Shown in pieces: positions 42,015 through 52,531 of a stretch of 64,000 nucleotides of DNA. Made by a program: the position numbers and the translations under genes. The number at the start of each line of letters is the position of its first letter. Position 1 is the first letter of the stretch. Source of the stretch: Bordetella genomosp. 1 (GTDB lineage: Bacteria; Pseudomonadota; Gammaproteobacteria; Burkholderiales; Burkholderiaceae_B); the NCBI RefSeq assembly GCF_002261335.1, contig NZ_NEVL01000003.1:1550001-1614000 (forward strand). Direction: 5' to 3'. Under the pieces are notes generated by a model. It was not told the origin of the DNA. It saw only the letters and a program-made list of their open reading frames with translations, and made no database searches.

Positions 42015-42344
42015 ATGTCCTCGATCTGTTCCGTCACCCGCACGCATCATCTGGGCGAACGCCGCCGCGACCAGGATCCCGCCGCGCCCGTCCTCGGGCA
42101 GGTCCGCATGTATTCGATCCTGCACAAGCCGCTGAACCGCTACATCGAGATCATGACCATCGAGAGCCTCGACAAGTTCGGCGCGATCTGCGTCTCGCCC
42201 ATCCCCGACCTGCTCGAGCCGCAGCTCCTCACCTTCAGCTCGACGCGCGGCATGATGGTGTCCGGTTTCGAAGAGATCATGGGCCAGCGCTACTACCAGG
42301 GCTGGTGGCTGCAATGGCTGGAGGAACATCGGCGCGAATCCTGA
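42015..42344 (+). CDS. Small SOS-controlled protein of unknown function
   Basis: This 109-residue protein starts at ATG 42015, close behind the LexA box, and an earlier ATG at 41982 would overlap the box. The C-terminal half has MTIESLDKFGAICVSPIPDL, then LLTFSSTRGMMVSGFEEI and YYQGWWLQWLEE, a compact alpha/beta pattern I cannot name. It should be induced by DNA damage. Confidence 0.7.
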   Translation: MSSICSVTRTHHLGERRRDQDPAAPVLGQVRMYSILHKPLNRYIEIMTIESLDKFGAICVSPIPDLLEPQLLTFSSTRGMMVSGFEEIMGQRYYQGWWLQWLEEHRRES

Positions 42345-42487
42345 GCGGCGTGGTACCCGTGCCCGTGCCCGCCGTCGGCGCGCGGGGCGTCGGCCCGTGA
42401 CGCGTCCTGGCTCTCCCCCCCGCCCTCGACGCCCGCAGGATCGACCGCCGCTCTGCCCCGCTCCATGTGCTGCCCGCGCGAGCGGAC

Positions 42488-43900
42488 TCAGCGCATGTTC
42501 TTCCAAATGATGATCGAGTTGGTCTTGCCTTCGGCATTGCCCACCACGTCGAGCCTGCCATCGCCGTCGTAATCGACCACCTCGATATTGGCGAGCCGCT
42601 GTTCGTCGGCGCTGATCACGTGCACGGTCCATTCATCCGGCTGGCCTTCCTTGGCGTAGTAAAGTCCCGCCGACACCCCGCCGGCCAGCTGACCCATCGA
42701 AAATACGATTTCGTCCTTGCCGTCGTGATCGATGTCGCCAGCCATTGCCGAGAGGACGAACATGTCCTGCCAGAGCGGGCCGTCATCGGGTTTCGTGAAG
42801 ACCCGGTGCACGATCCAGCGCTTGCCATGGTCCACATTCTCGAGCCAGGCCAGGCCGTCGATCATCGGCGCAATAATGTCTGGCGCCCCATCTCCATTCA
42901 GATCCTTCACGTGTCCGAAGTGCGCGTTGGACACGTCCACGTCCGGGATTTCGTGGCGCTCCCATGAACCCTCTTCCCGCTGCGAATACCAGGCCAGCAC
43001 GCCACTGCGAGCATCGGAAACCAGTATCTCGTCCTTGCCGTCGCCATTGAAATCCGCCGCCTGCAGGGTGCGCAGATCCGCGACCTGATCGGCCGGAAAG
43101 ATGTCGATGGGATGCTTGACCCATTCGCCCGTCGTGCCCGGGCCGGGATTCTCCAGCCACACGATACCGGGGCTGGGCTGCGGATAGGCGTCGATCTGAT
43201 AGCGCATGGTGACCACCAGATCGAGCCGCCCGTCGCCATTCATGTCGTGGGCAATCAGGTTTACCGGGCCCGGGGTCTGCGACGAGATGACGCGTGGCGT
43301 CCAGTCGCGGCCGCGTTCGCCGGGATTCAGATAGGCGAGCACCGCGTCATGGGAATTCACGACGCCGACAATATCCTTGTAGCCGTCGCCATTCAGATCG
43401 ATGGCGACCTGCCGCTCGAACAGATAAATGCGATCGACACCGGACTTCGCAAAAGGAAAAACATCGCCCTTGACCACTCGTTGGGGCTGGCGTTCGCCGT
43501 TCCAGAGTATGTAGAGATCCGATCCCTTGGAATGATCGAGGCGCAGTTGGTCCTTCGTCCACGAGTCGGCAAAGCTGATATCGAGTTTGCCGTCGTTGTC
43601 GAAATCGTCCACCGCAAAGCCATAAACGTAGCTGTAGCCATTGGTGAACTCGTTGCGGCGCAGCAGCACGTCGGAATAGCGGGCGGCATAAGGCTCCGCG
43701 TCACTCAGCTTCCAGCCGCTCAACATGTCGATTTCGGGAGCCGCATCGGGCTCGCCCTGGGACAGGGCCGCGATCAGCGTTTCGCCCCATCGCTGTACGC
43801 GAGAAGGGCCCACCAAAAACAGAATCACAGTACAGCAAACTGCCCCCGCGACCATGCCGACTGAAAGGGGCCAGACGCGCTTTCGATTCAAATTGTCCAT
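42488..43900 (-). CDS. FG-GAP/VCBS repeat protein, membrane anchored
   Basis: This 470-residue protein has an N-terminal membrane anchor (about 10-32) followed by at least six calcium-binding DxDxDG-type loops (DFDNDGKLD, DLNGDGYKD, DMNGDGRLD, DFNGDGKDE, DLNGDGAPD, DIDHDGKDE, DYDGDGRLD). This predicts a seven-bladed beta-propeller in the periplasm. The function is unknown; such propellers bind polysaccharides or proteins. G+C content looks lower than in the flanks. Confidence 0.82.
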   Translation of the reverse strand: MDNLNRKRVWPLSVGMVAGAVCCTVILFLVGPSRVQRWGETLIAALSQGEPDAAPEIDMLSGWKLSDAEPYAARYSDVLLRRNEFTNGYSYVYGFAVDDFDNDGKLDISFADSWTKDQLRLDHSKGSDLYILWNGERQPQRVVKGDVFPFAKSGVDRIYLFERQVAIDLNGDGYKDIVGVVNSHDAVLAYLNPGERGRDWTPRVISSQTPGPVNLIAHDMNGDGRLDLVVTMRYQIDAYPQPSPGIVWLENPGPGTTGEWVKHPIDIFPADQVADLRTLQAADFNGDGKDEILVSDARSGVLAWYSQREEGSWERHEIPDVDVSNAHFGHVKDLNGDGAPDIIAPMIDGLAWLENVDHGKRWIVHRVFTKPDDGPLWQDMFVLSAMAGDIDHDGKDEIVFSMGQLAGGVSAGLYYAKEGQPDEWTVHVISADEQRLANIEVVDYDGDGRLDVVGNAEGKTNSIIIWKNMR

Positions 43901-44344
43901 ATCGTTCCAGGCGATCACGCTGCACCGGGAAAAAAAGACAAGCCGCCCCGGCCAACTGAGGAAAACCGAGATTACGAATACCGACTGACTGTGAATTGAA
44001 AATACCATTCATTGCCGCGGAAAGGTGTTTCATTCGACTGCATGCAAACAAAATGCATGCGCCGATCCGGCAATCAGGTTCCGGGGAGGAATACGGCGCT
44101 CGGGCAATAATTCTCAAGGCACTGGAAAACGCGTTTGAGCCGGGCGAAACCTACTACGACGTACAGATGCAGGTCGAAGAACGAGCAGAGAAACGAAAGA
44201 GATGGCTCAGCACGAGAAGGTGCAACCCGCACGAGATCTCATCGAAAATCGCCTGTGCCGATCATCAAGGAATGCTGCCCACGCACTCGGCAACTGTCGG
44301 AGGCCACGTTGCCGCAGCCCCAATGAAGCGCTGGATAATCAGCG
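43901..44344. other. 444-nt gap, relatively A+T-rich
   Basis: I see no supported gene. An open plus-strand frame from 43996 has no ribosome-binding site and runs antisense into the acyltransferase gene. The region should hold the promoter of the propeller gene and the end of the acyltransferase transcript; no clear terminator is seen. Confidence 0.5.
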
Positions 44345-46438
44345 TCAGGGATTCGTGGCGCGTGCCATGCCGGGCACATTACTCCGGGCCCAGCGGGCAA
44401 ACGCATCGGCCACGCGCTTGCTGCCTGCCATCGACAGGTGGCCCACATCGCGCAACAGCAGCCCATCCTGCTGGTCTTGCAGGTGGCAGGTGTCGGCATC
44501 GCAGAGCGCAGGCAGCGGATCGAACACCTTGAGCTCAGGCACCCGGCGTCGAATATCTTCCACGCCGCGCCGGAACGCCTGCTGTTGGGTCTGCACGTCG
44601 CTCATCGGCACGGTGCAACTGAACGCCGACTGCGGTGCAAACGGCCGGGACGCCAGGCAATTCAGCGGGCTGTATTCGAGTTGCGGCGTGCCCAGCATCA
44701 GGATCGGCACGATGCCGCGTCCGACCAGCCATTTCACGCGGCGCTCGATGCCCGCCAGCAATGCCGCCTCGGAGGTCTCCTGCGACACCGGCACGACCGA
44801 CGAATACTGCCCGGGCTCGCGTTTGCCGTCATGCAGACCCACCGCAAACCCCGCCTCGTCGAAACGTGGCCAGGGAGCGGCGAGCACCGCATACTTGACC
44901 GTTCCCTCGCGCTCGATGATGCCGTTGATGAAGCGCTCCTGACGATCCCGGCCTTCGGCAAAACAACCATGGCCGCGCGGATAACCGTCATAACGCACAC
45001 CCATGGCGGGATCGCACGTGCCAAACTGCAGGATCGTGTGACGACCGAGTTCGCTGTTGGCCGCGAAGCCCGCATACAGATGATTGGCAAAGCTGTTGCC
45101 AAGCAGCACGATCTCCGGCGCGGCGTCGCGGTTCATCACGCAGAACCACCACCCTTCGGTGCGCAGGTCGCTCGGATAGCGCTTGAGACAGACGTCATTC
45201 TCGGCGTACGGCCACGCGATCTGCGCTTTGCCGCGCTGATCGACCGACACATAGGGTGTCACCGTGGGCCGTGAAGCCCAACCCCCGCTGCGGTAGATCA
45301 TGAAGGAAGCCAGCGCCGTGAGCGCCATCAGGCCGGCAAGCGCCGCGACCGCGACGCGCGCCGTCACCCTGCCCCTGCGCAGCGGCTTTTCCACGCCGGC
45401 AAACGTGGCCCAGGCGAGCGCCACCGAGACCAGCACCGTCACGGGCGTGATCCACGGCGCCGCCTGCTCCCACCCCATCAGGCGCGGAAAAGTGAGCAGC
45501 GGCCAGTGCCACAGGTACAGCGGGTAGCTGATGAGGCCGATCCAGACCATTCCGCGCTGCGACAGCCAAAGACGATTCAGCAACGCGGCAGGGCCTGCCG
45601 CAATCACCAGAACCGAGCCCAACACCGGCAGGATCGCAGCGGCACCCGGAAAGGGCGTTTTCTGCTGGTAATGAAACACGGCGAACCCGATCAGGCAGAC
45701 GCCCAGAACGGAGGCGACATGGCGGCGCACCGGTGCGTCGATCAGGTGGCTGATCCGCTTGTGCCAGACGCCGTGGCGCATGCCGACCGTGAGGTAGGCC
45801 AGCGCCGCGCCCGCCAGCAATTCCCACGCGCGCGAAATGGGCGAAAAGAAGCCGGCGACAGGATCGTGGCGAACGCTCCAGATGCTCCAGGCCAACGAGA
45901 CCAGCGCGCAGGCCAGCAGCACCGCGCCCGCCCGCCGCCAAAGTCGCCATGCCGCCGCCAGGACCAGGGGCCAGAAAATGTAGAACTGCTCCTCGATGGC
46001 CAGAGACCAGAGATGCAGCAGGGGCTTGGTTTCGGCCGCGCTGTCGAAATATCCCGACTCGCGCCACAGCACGAAATTGGAAAGAAACGACGCGCCCGCA
46101 ACGGAATGAAGCCCCAATCGAGCGTACTCGTCCGGCATCATTACCCACCATCCGGCGGCCAGCGTTGCCACCAGCACCAACAGCAGCGCCGGAAAGATGC
46201 GGCGAATTCGTCGCGAGTAGAAATCCGCCAGCGAAAACCGATCGGCCTGCAGACTCTTGATCAGGATCGAGGAAATCAGATAGCCCGAGATCACGAAGAA
46301 CACATCGACGCCGACATACCCGCCCGGCAGCCATTGGGGAAAGGCATGGAAGATGACGACGGCCGCCACGGCGACGGCACGCAGGCCGTCGATGTCCGGG
46401 CGGTACTTCGGATGCAGATCGGGACTGGCTGACGTCAT
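44345..46438 (-). CDS. Acyltransferase of OafA/AT3-SGNH type
   Basis: This 697-residue protein has an N-terminal acyltransferase-3 domain with about ten membrane spans (YRPDIDGLRAVAVAAVVIFH at 12-31, then GGYVGVDVFFVISGYLIS). A C-terminal SGNH domain carries LLGNSFAN as the Ser block and DVGHLSMAGS as the His block. Such proteins O-acetylate surface polysaccharides such as lipopolysaccharide O-antigen. No glycan gene cluster is adjacent. Seroconverting enzymes of this kind change phage receptors. Confidence 0.9.
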   Translation of the reverse strand: MTSASPDLHPKYRPDIDGLRAVAVAAVVIFHAFPQWLPGGYVGVDVFFVISGYLISSILIKSLQADRFSLADFYSRRIRRIFPALLLVLVATLAAGWWVMMPDEYARLGLHSVAGASFLSNFVLWRESGYFDSAAETKPLLHLWSLAIEEQFYIFWPLVLAAAWRLWRRAGAVLLACALVSLAWSIWSVRHDPVAGFFSPISRAWELLAGAALAYLTVGMRHGVWHKRISHLIDAPVRRHVASVLGVCLIGFAVFHYQQKTPFPGAAAILPVLGSVLVIAAGPAALLNRLWLSQRGMVWIGLISYPLYLWHWPLLTFPRLMGWEQAAPWITPVTVLVSVALAWATFAGVEKPLRRGRVTARVAVAALAGLMALTALASFMIYRSGGWASRPTVTPYVSVDQRGKAQIAWPYAENDVCLKRYPSDLRTEGWWFCVMNRDAAPEIVLLGNSFANHLYAGFAANSELGRHTILQFGTCDPAMGVRYDGYPRGHGCFAEGRDRQERFINGIIEREGTVKYAVLAAPWPRFDEAGFAVGLHDGKREPGQYSSVVPVSQETSEAALLAGIERRVKWLVGRGIVPILMLGTPQLEYSPLNCLASRPFAPQSAFSCTVPMSDVQTQQQAFRRGVEDIRRRVPELKVFDPLPALCDADTCHLQDQQDGLLLRDVGHLSMAGSKRVADAFARWARSNVPGMARATNP

Positions 46439-46817
46439 GGATCGGGCGGAAGGCGATGGACAACGCGAGATGATAAAGCACGCGCGCCAACCCTGGCCGG
46501 GACGTCGGCCCCTGCCTGCTGGATGGGCGACGAAGGTGCCGCGACGGAGGCCCTTCCCACCCGGCGCAGACCTGCGCCACGGAAGCCCTCATTCTCGACC
46601 GGAACATTCCCACCCGTTCAGCGCCAGCCCCGTGCATTGCCCGTCGAAAACGGGAATTCGAGTCAGATCCTCGGAGTCGAGACGTCGCGCGGACCGGAGC
46701 GAGCCACCGCCTTCACGAAGAAGTGCGCGCCTTCGTCCTATCTCAGCAGGCCCGCACGCCAAACGAACGCGGCTGCGCCTACGCTCCCTGGGCATCTATC
46801 TGCCGACGGAGGAAGCA
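46439..46817. other. 379-nt gap upstream of small membrane protein gene
   Basis: No gene is supported. It separates the divergent acyltransferase and small membrane protein genes, so it should contain both promoters. Frames running through it are shadows without starts. Confidence 0.5.
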
Positions 46818-47024
46818 ATGCGCAACGACGCCACATGGCACTGGGTAGTCCTGTTGATCTACTGCTTGGTCTTCGTCCTTCCCATCGCATTGATCGTCAG
46901 GAAATCGGGACGTTCGGCCTGGTGGGTGCTGACCCTCTTCATACCGCTGGCGAACATCCTGTTCCTCTGGCTCTTCGCCCTGACCTCATGGCCAGCATTG
47001 GAAAAGGACGAGGCCGGTCACTGA
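46818..47024 (+). CDS. Small two-span membrane protein
   Basis: This 68-residue protein has two hydrophobic helices (about 8-27 and 35-56) joined by RKSGRSAWWVL. The pattern GRSAWWVLTLFIPLANILFLW is common in small membrane proteins related to the phospholipase D N-terminal helical hairpin. GGAGGAAG precedes the ATG. Function is unknown. Confidence 0.75.
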   Translation: MRNDATWHWVVLLIYCLVFVLPIALIVRKSGRSAWWVLTLFIPLANILFLWLFALTSWPALEKDEAGH

Positions 47025-47169
47025 GGTGAGAGTCGACGGTTCGGATGCCATGCGCCATGCAACGAAGGTGCGGCTCTCGAATGATGGACTCCACACGCTG
47101 CCGGGCCTTGCACCGGCACGCCAAGACCAACACGATGGCGGGATTTGCAGAACACCCGGCGTATTGCGC

Positions 47170-47203
47170 AAAAAAAACGGGTCTCGGATTGCTCCGAGAC
47201 CCG
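47170..47203 (-). terminator. Terminator after rpoD-tRNA-Ile
   Basis: CGGGTCTCGGA and TCCGAGACCCG form an 11-bp stem around a 4-nt loop (47178-47203), followed on the minus strand by eight T. It ends the rpoD-tRNA transcript. Confidence 0.9.
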
Positions 47204-47213
47204 CATCTTTCTT

Positions 47214-47292
<79 letters not shown>

Positions 47293-47299
47293 GAAAGCG

Positions 47300-49573
47300 T
47301 TATTGCCCTTCGAGGAAGCTCTTCAGCTTGTCGGCCCGGCTCGGGTGACGCAGCTTGCGCAACGCCTTCGCCTCTATTTGACGGATCCGTTCCCGGGTCA
47401 CGTCGAACTGCTTGCCGACTTCCTCGAGCGTCTGGTCGGTGCTCATCTCGATACCGAAACGCATGCGCAAAACCTTGGCTTCGCGCGGGGTCAGGGAGTC
47501 TAGCACTTCCTTGACCACGTCGCGCATGGAACCGTGCAGCGCGGCGTCGGACGGCGCCAGGGTGGACGTGTCTTCGATGAAGTCACCGAGGTGCGAGTCG
47601 TCGTCGTCACCGATCGGGGTTTCCATCGAGATCGGTTCCTTGGCGATCTTCAGGATCTTGCGGATCTTGTCTTCCGGCATGTCCATCTTCTGCGCCAGGG
47701 TCGCGGGATCGGGCTCGGCGCCGGTTTCCTGCAGGATCTGACGGCTGATCCGGTTCATCTTGTTGATCGTTTCGATCATGTGAACCGGAATGCGGATGGT
47801 GCGTGCCTGGTCAGCGATCGAGCGCGTGATGGCCTGGCGGATCCACCACGTGGCGTACGTGGAGAACTTGTAGCCACGACGGTATTCGAACTTGTCCACC
47901 GCCTTCATCAGGCCGATGTTGCCTTCCTGGATCAGGTCGAGGAACTGCAGACCGCGGTTCGTGTACTTCTTGGCGATCGAGATCACCAGGCGCAGGTTGG
48001 CCTCGGTCATTTCGCGCTTGGCCTTGCGGGCCTTCGCTTCGCCGGTGGCCATGCGCTTGTTGACGTCTTTCAGGTCCTTGAGCGGCAGCACCACGCGGGT
48101 CTGCAGGTCGATCAGCTTCTGCTGCAGTTCCTGGACGGCCGGGATCTGGCGCTCCAGCGTCTCGGCGTAGGGATGACCCGCGGCGACTTCCTCGACCACC
48201 CATTGCAGGTTGGTTTCGTTGCCCGGGAACACCTTCAGGAAGTGCGAACGCGGCATGCCGGCGCGATCCACGCAGGTGTGCAGGACGGCGCGCTCGAGCT
48301 GGCGCACTTCTTCGACCTGGGCGCGCAGCGTGTCGGCCAGCTTCTCGACCATCTTGGCCGTGAAGCGGATGCCCATCAGTTCGGTCTGGATGATTTCCTG
48401 GGCCTTGATGTAGGCGTCGGACTTGTAGCCTTCCTTCTCGTAGGAAAGGCGCATCTTGTCGAACTGCTTCGAGACTTCGTCGAACTTGGCCAGGCCCTTG
48501 ACGCGCAGGTCTTCGAGCTGCTTGCTCGACATGCCGCCGGCGGGACCGTCATCGCCTTCGTCTTCATCGGCGCTCACGCCGGCGCCCGCGTATTCCTCAC
48601 CATCTTCCGGATCGACCAGGCCGTCGACCACTTCGTCGATCTGCGCCTGGCCTTCGCGCACGCGGGTGGCGTGGGCGAGGATCTCGTTGATGGTGGTCGG
48701 ACACGCCGAGATGGCCATGACCATGTGCTTGAGGCCGTCCTCGATGCGCTTGGCGATCTCGATTTCGCCTTCGCGGGTCAGCAGCTCGACCGAACCCATT
48801 TCGCGCATGTACATGCGGACCGGGTCGGTGGTGCGGCCGAAATCCGAATCCACGGTGGTGAGCGCGGCTTCGGCTTCGTCCTCGACGTCGTCGTCGTTGG
48901 ACGCAACCGGCGCGTTCTCGCTCATCAGCAGCGTTTCGGCGTCGGGGGCCTGGTCGTAGACCGAGATGCCCATGTCGCTGAAGGTGCTGATGATGCCGTC
49001 GATGGCTTCGGCGTCGACCAGGTCGTCAGGCAGATGGTCGTTGATTTCGCCGTAGGTCAGGTAGCCGCGATCCTTGCCCAGCTTGATCAGCTGCTTGAGG
49101 CGGTTGCGGCGCGCTTCGTATTCTTCGGGCGTGACGGGGCCGCGAGCGATCAGATCCTTCGGATCGCCCTTGCCGCGCTTGCCGCCGCGCTTGGCGGGCT
49201 TGAAATCAGGCACGACTTCGCCTTCGCCGTCCATCGGATCGTCGAAGGAATCGCTGTCGTTGTTGGCGTTCTTGGCCGGACGACCGGGGCGGCGGCCGCT
49301 CGGCACGGCCGCACGGGCGCCGCCGCCGACCAGATCGGCCAGCTTGTCTTCGGCCTTCTTGGCGCGGGCCTTGGTGACCTTCTCACCGGCCGCAGCAGCC
49401 GTCTTGGCGGGCGCCTTCTTGGCGGCCGTCTTGGTTGCAGTCTTGGCCACCTTGACTGCCGTCTTGGCAGGGGCTTTTTCCGCCGCCATGCTCACGACGC
49501 GCTTCTTGGCCGTCTGGGATTGGGCGTCAGCCGCATCGATTGCAGTGGTGGATTTGCCTGTGGTTTTGGTCAT
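47300..49573 (-). CDS. rpoD: RNA polymerase primary sigma factor RpoD (sigma-70)
   Basis: This 757-residue protein has region 1.1 (about 150-230), [21 protein letters not shown] for region 1.2, and [21 protein letters not shown] with [18 protein letters not shown] for region 2. Region 3 starts with [10 protein letters not shown], and region 4 ends with [20 protein letters not shown]. The first 110 residues are an alanine/lysine-rich, histone-H1-like extension seen in Bordetella-type sigma factors. GGAAG lies 8 bases upstream of the ATG. It directs housekeeping transcription. Confidence 0.97.
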   Translation of the reverse strand: MTKTTGKSTTAIDAADAQSQTAKKRVVSMAAEKAPAKTAVKVAKTATKTAAKKAPAKTAAAAGEKVTKARAKKAEDKLADLVGGGARAAVPSGRRPGRPAKNANNDSDSFDDPMDGEGEVVPDFKPAKRGGKRGKGDPKDLIARGPVTPEEYEARRNRLKQLIKLGKDRGYLTYGEINDHLPDDLVDAEAIDGIISTFSDMGISVYDQAPDAETLLMSENAPVASNDDDVEDEAEAALTTVDSDFGRTTDPVRMYMREMGSVELLTREGEIEIAKRIEDGLKHMVMAISACPTTINEILAHATRVREGQAQIDEVVDGLVDPEDGEEYAGAGVSADEDEGDDGPAGGMSSKQLEDLRVKGLAKFDEVSKQFDKMRLSYEKEGYKSDAYIKAQEIIQTELMGIRFTAKMVEKLADTLRAQVEEVRQLERAVLHTCVDRAGMPRSHFLKVFPGNETNLQWVVEEVAAGHPYAETLERQIPAVQELQQKLIDLQTRVVLPLKDLKDVNKRMATGEAKARKAKREMTEANLRLVISIAKKYTNRGLQFLDLIQEGNIGLMKAVDKFEYRRGYKFSTYATWWIRQAITRSIADQARTIRIPVHMIETINKMNRISRQILQETGAEPDPATLAQKMDMPEDKIRKILKIAKEPISMETPIGDDDDSHLGDFIEDTSTLAPSDAALHGSMRDVVKEVLDSLTPREAKVLRMRFGIEMSTDQTLEEVGKQFDVTRERIRQIEAKALRKLRHPSRADKLKSFLEGQ

Positions 49574-50403
49574 AGTCGCTTCCGTGGTCGTCGCAACCCT
49601 GTTTGGGGTTATTGCACCGGGCGCGCGCCTGCCGGCACATGCTCGGGTAAAACGGGTGGGCCTTGCTGAAACCGCGCATTCGCGTTGGCCGCGAAACTGG
49701 CTTCGAACCCCGCGGCGCCCCTGATCTGGCAATATGCCCAGTTGCGCGCGCGTGTCGCGATTTCATCGACGACCGTCGCCCCGGATATCCGGAGGTGCTG
49801 TCATGCCTGGTTCAGGCCGGGCTAGCATGTGGGGATTCCCCTCGCTGCCTACAGACACAACACCTGCCGAGATGCCCAGCGGCGCGGTCGCCGACTGCGC
49901 GACCCACCACCTGCTTGCTACATACGTTCCGACCGGCGTGAGCCGGCCCGGCAAGACGACTTCCCAACGCAAACCGCAAAAGGCCATGACCATGACCGCC
50001 GCGCAATTTGCGGCACGCCGTCATGCTCATGACCGATCGTTAAAACAGGTTCGCATCACCGAGTATCGCACCTCGGCAGTGGAAAATCGCCCAACCTTAT
50101 AAAAATATTGGCATTTGTTACCTGCCGCCCCGCTTGCGCCGGCGGCCGGTCATGAATGCGCGGCCCACGCCGCCCTTGGCAACGGGACACCGGAACCGGC
50201 CCGGCGGAGCGACTGTTGCCGTGGGGCAAGCGCTGCGACGCCGGGATTGTTCCGATTACCGCATTGCAGCCGGCCATTGTTGGATGGACGGCGCCAAAAC
50301 TGGGGGTCGTGCCCCGAATTCCGCGATGGATTCGCCCTGGTCGCCCGCGCTGGCACAAGCCGACACAAACCCAAAAGACGAAACCCTCGATGTTACCGCA
50401 ATT
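49574..50403. other. 830-nt gap between dnaG and rpoD
   Basis: No gene is supported on either strand; frames up to 120 codons are present but have neither starts nor plausible composition. The stretch around 50080-50120 is A+T-rich and should hold the rpoD promoter. In many relatives dnaG and rpoD are closer, so this spacer is long. Confidence 0.5.
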
Positions 50404-52512
50404 TCAACGTAACCCAGCAGCTTTTAAGACAGTCAAACGGGCCGACAGTTCCAGGTAACGCTGCCGCGACACGTCGTCGCTGACCCCGCTCTGGGCCAGT
50501 TTCGCCATCTCCACCCGCACCGCGTCGAACTCGATGCGCCGCAGCGCGTCGTCCCACTCGGTCTGCGGATCGGGCAGATCCTCCTGGGCCAGCACGTCGG
50601 CCCGCAGGCCCTTGAGCGCAACATACAGGTCCGAATCGCTGTCGGCCGCCTCCATCAGCGCGCCCACGTGGCGCGCCCCGCTGGATTTGGCCAGCATGAT
50701 CAGGTCTCGTACCAGTCCTAGGTGGGGGCCGTGGTCGATGACTTCAAGCTGCTGGTCGCCCATCGAGTCGACCAGCTCGGGATGCGCGAGCAGCAGGCAC
50801 AACAGGCGCCGTGCCAGCGATGGCATCACCCGCTTGCCCTCGTAGCCGCCCGGGCCATCGTCGCGACGCCCCTTCCAGTCGCCCTTGCCCTTGCCCTTCC
50901 ACTCCCCCTTGGGTTTCCATTCGCCCTTGGGCTTCCAGTCGCCTTTGGACTTCCAGCCGCCGCCCTCCTCGCCGCCCCAGGGCGGCGCGACGGACTCGCC
51001 AGCGGGCTCGATGCCCATGGCGTAGAGATCGGGCTCGTCATCGCCCATGGGCTCGTAGCCCCAGTCGGGCGGCGCGCCGTCGTCGCCGCCGGCGGCCTCG
51101 CCCGCGGGCGCGGCCCCCGCCGCCGCGGCCGGCCGTGCGCCGCTCGCAGCAGCAGGCGCGGGCGCCGCACCGGCAGCCACCGCCTGGCGCGCCGCGGCCT
51201 GGGCCTGCATCTGGGCCGTGAACGTGGCCATCGCGGCAGCCATTTCCTCGGGCGTGAGCTGCACCAGGCGGGCCATCTCGCGCTCGATCTGGGTGCGCAG
51301 GCCGCACTCGGGGATCTGGTAGAGCAGCGGCTTGGCCTCGTGCAGGCAGCTCGCCCGCCCTTCGGCCTCGTCGAGGTTGTGGTGCGACGAGAGTTCGTCG
51401 AGCAGGAAGCGCGACAGCGCGGCCGCCTGGCCGAGCTGCTCGCGGAATGCCTCGCCACCGAACTCGCGCACGTAGGAATCGGGATCGTGCTCGGCGGGCA
51501 GGAACAGGAAGCGGATCGCGATGTCGTCGCGCAGCGCCGGCAGGCAGGCCTGCAGCGCGCGCCACGCGGCACGCCGCCCGGCCTTGTCGCCGTCGAAGCT
51601 GAAGATGACCTTGTCGCTCGCCCGCAGCAGCTTCTTGACGTGGTCCGGCGTGGTCGAGGTGCCGAGCGTGGCGACGGCATTGCCGATGCCCAGCTGCGCC
51701 AGGCCGACCACGTCCATGTAGCCTTCGACCACGATCACCATGCCTTCCTGACGGATGGCCTGGCGGCCTTCCCACAGGCCGTAGAGCTCTTGCCCCTTCG
51801 AGAAGACCGGGGTTTCGGGGGAGTTCAGATACTTCGGCTCGCCCTTGCCGATGATGCGCCCGCCGAACCCGATCAACGCGCCACGCGTGTTGCGGATCGG
51901 GAACATGATGCGTTCGCGGAAGCGATCGTAGCGGCGGCCGTCTTCGGATTCGATCACCAGCCCGGACTCGACCAGGATGGGATCGTCGTAGTTCTCGAAG
52001 ACCTGCGACAGGCCATGGCGATCGGTGCCAGACCAGCCCAGGCCGAAGTTGCGTGCCACCTCACCCGTGAGGCCACGCTGCTTCAGATAGGCGATCGCTT
52101 GCGGCGAGCCGCGCAACAGCCGCAGATACTGCGCCTGTGCGGCATCCAGCACCTGTGTATGGCGCGAAACCTCGGCCTGACGGCGAGCGGATTCTGCGCG
52201 CTGGCGCGGACTGCGTGTTGTTTCTTCGGGGACCGTCATTCCCGCGGAGCCGGCGAGGGTACGCACGGCTTCGGGGAAACTTGCGCCCGTGTGCTCCATC
52301 AGGAAAGTGATGGCGCTGCCATGGGCTCCGCAGCCGAAGCAGTGATAGAACTGCTTCGTCGGGCTGACGGTGAAGGAAGGGCTTTTCTCGTTATGAAACG
52401 GACAGAGGCCAAGAAGATTGGCCCCACCCTTGCGCAACTGCACATATCGCCCGACGACGTCTACAACGTCGACCCGGGCGAGCAAATCCTGAATGAATGA
52501 TTCTGGAATCAA
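50404..52512 (-). CDS. dnaG: DNA primase DnaG
   Basis: This 702-residue protein has an N-terminal CHC2 zinc domain (CPFHNEKSPSF...FYHCFGCGAHG), an RNA polymerase core with TOPRIM (VIVVEGYMDVVGLAQ, then SFDGDKAG), and a C-terminal helicase-binding domain. It makes primers for replication. The start is a TTG at 52512 giving IPESFIQDLL, the family start. The hinge before the C-terminal domain contains an unusual repeat of W-K-x-K-G units (about residues 515-550) and an alanine-rich stretch. Confidence 0.95.
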   Translation of the reverse strand: MIPESFIQDLLARVDVVDVVGRYVQLRKGGANLLGLCPFHNEKSPSFTVSPTKQFYHCFGCGAHGSAITFLMEHTGASFPEAVRTLAGSAGMTVPEETTRSPRQRAESARRQAEVSRHTQVLDAAQAQYLRLLRGSPQAIAYLKQRGLTGEVARNFGLGWSGTDRHGLSQVFENYDDPILVESGLVIESEDGRRYDRFRERIMFPIRNTRGALIGFGGRIIGKGEPKYLNSPETPVFSKGQELYGLWEGRQAIRQEGMVIVVEGYMDVVGLAQLGIGNAVATLGTSTTPDHVKKLLRASDKVIFSFDGDKAGRRAAWRALQACLPALRDDIAIRFLFLPAEHDPDSYVREFGGEAFREQLGQAAALSRFLLDELSSHHNLDEAEGRASCLHEAKPLLYQIPECGLRTQIEREMARLVQLTPEEMAAAMATFTAQMQAQAAARQAVAAGAAPAPAAASGARPAAAAGAAPAGEAAGGDDGAPPDWGYEPMGDDEPDLYAMGIEPAGESVAPPWGGEEGGGWKSKGDWKPKGEWKPKGEWKGKGKGDWKGRRDDGPGGYEGKRVMPSLARRLLCLLLAHPELVDSMGDQQLEVIDHGPHLGLVRDLIMLAKSSGARHVGALMEAADSDSDLYVALKGLRADVLAQEDLPDPQTEWDDALRRIEFDAVRVEMAKLAQSGVSDDVSRQRYLELSARLTVLKAAGLR

Positions 52513-52531
52513 TAGATTCGGGAATCAGATA

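Noticed and set aside
43996-44532. Plus-strand open frame upstream of the propeller gene
   Set aside because: It runs antisense into the acyltransferase coding region, lacks a ribosome-binding site and resembles no protein family.
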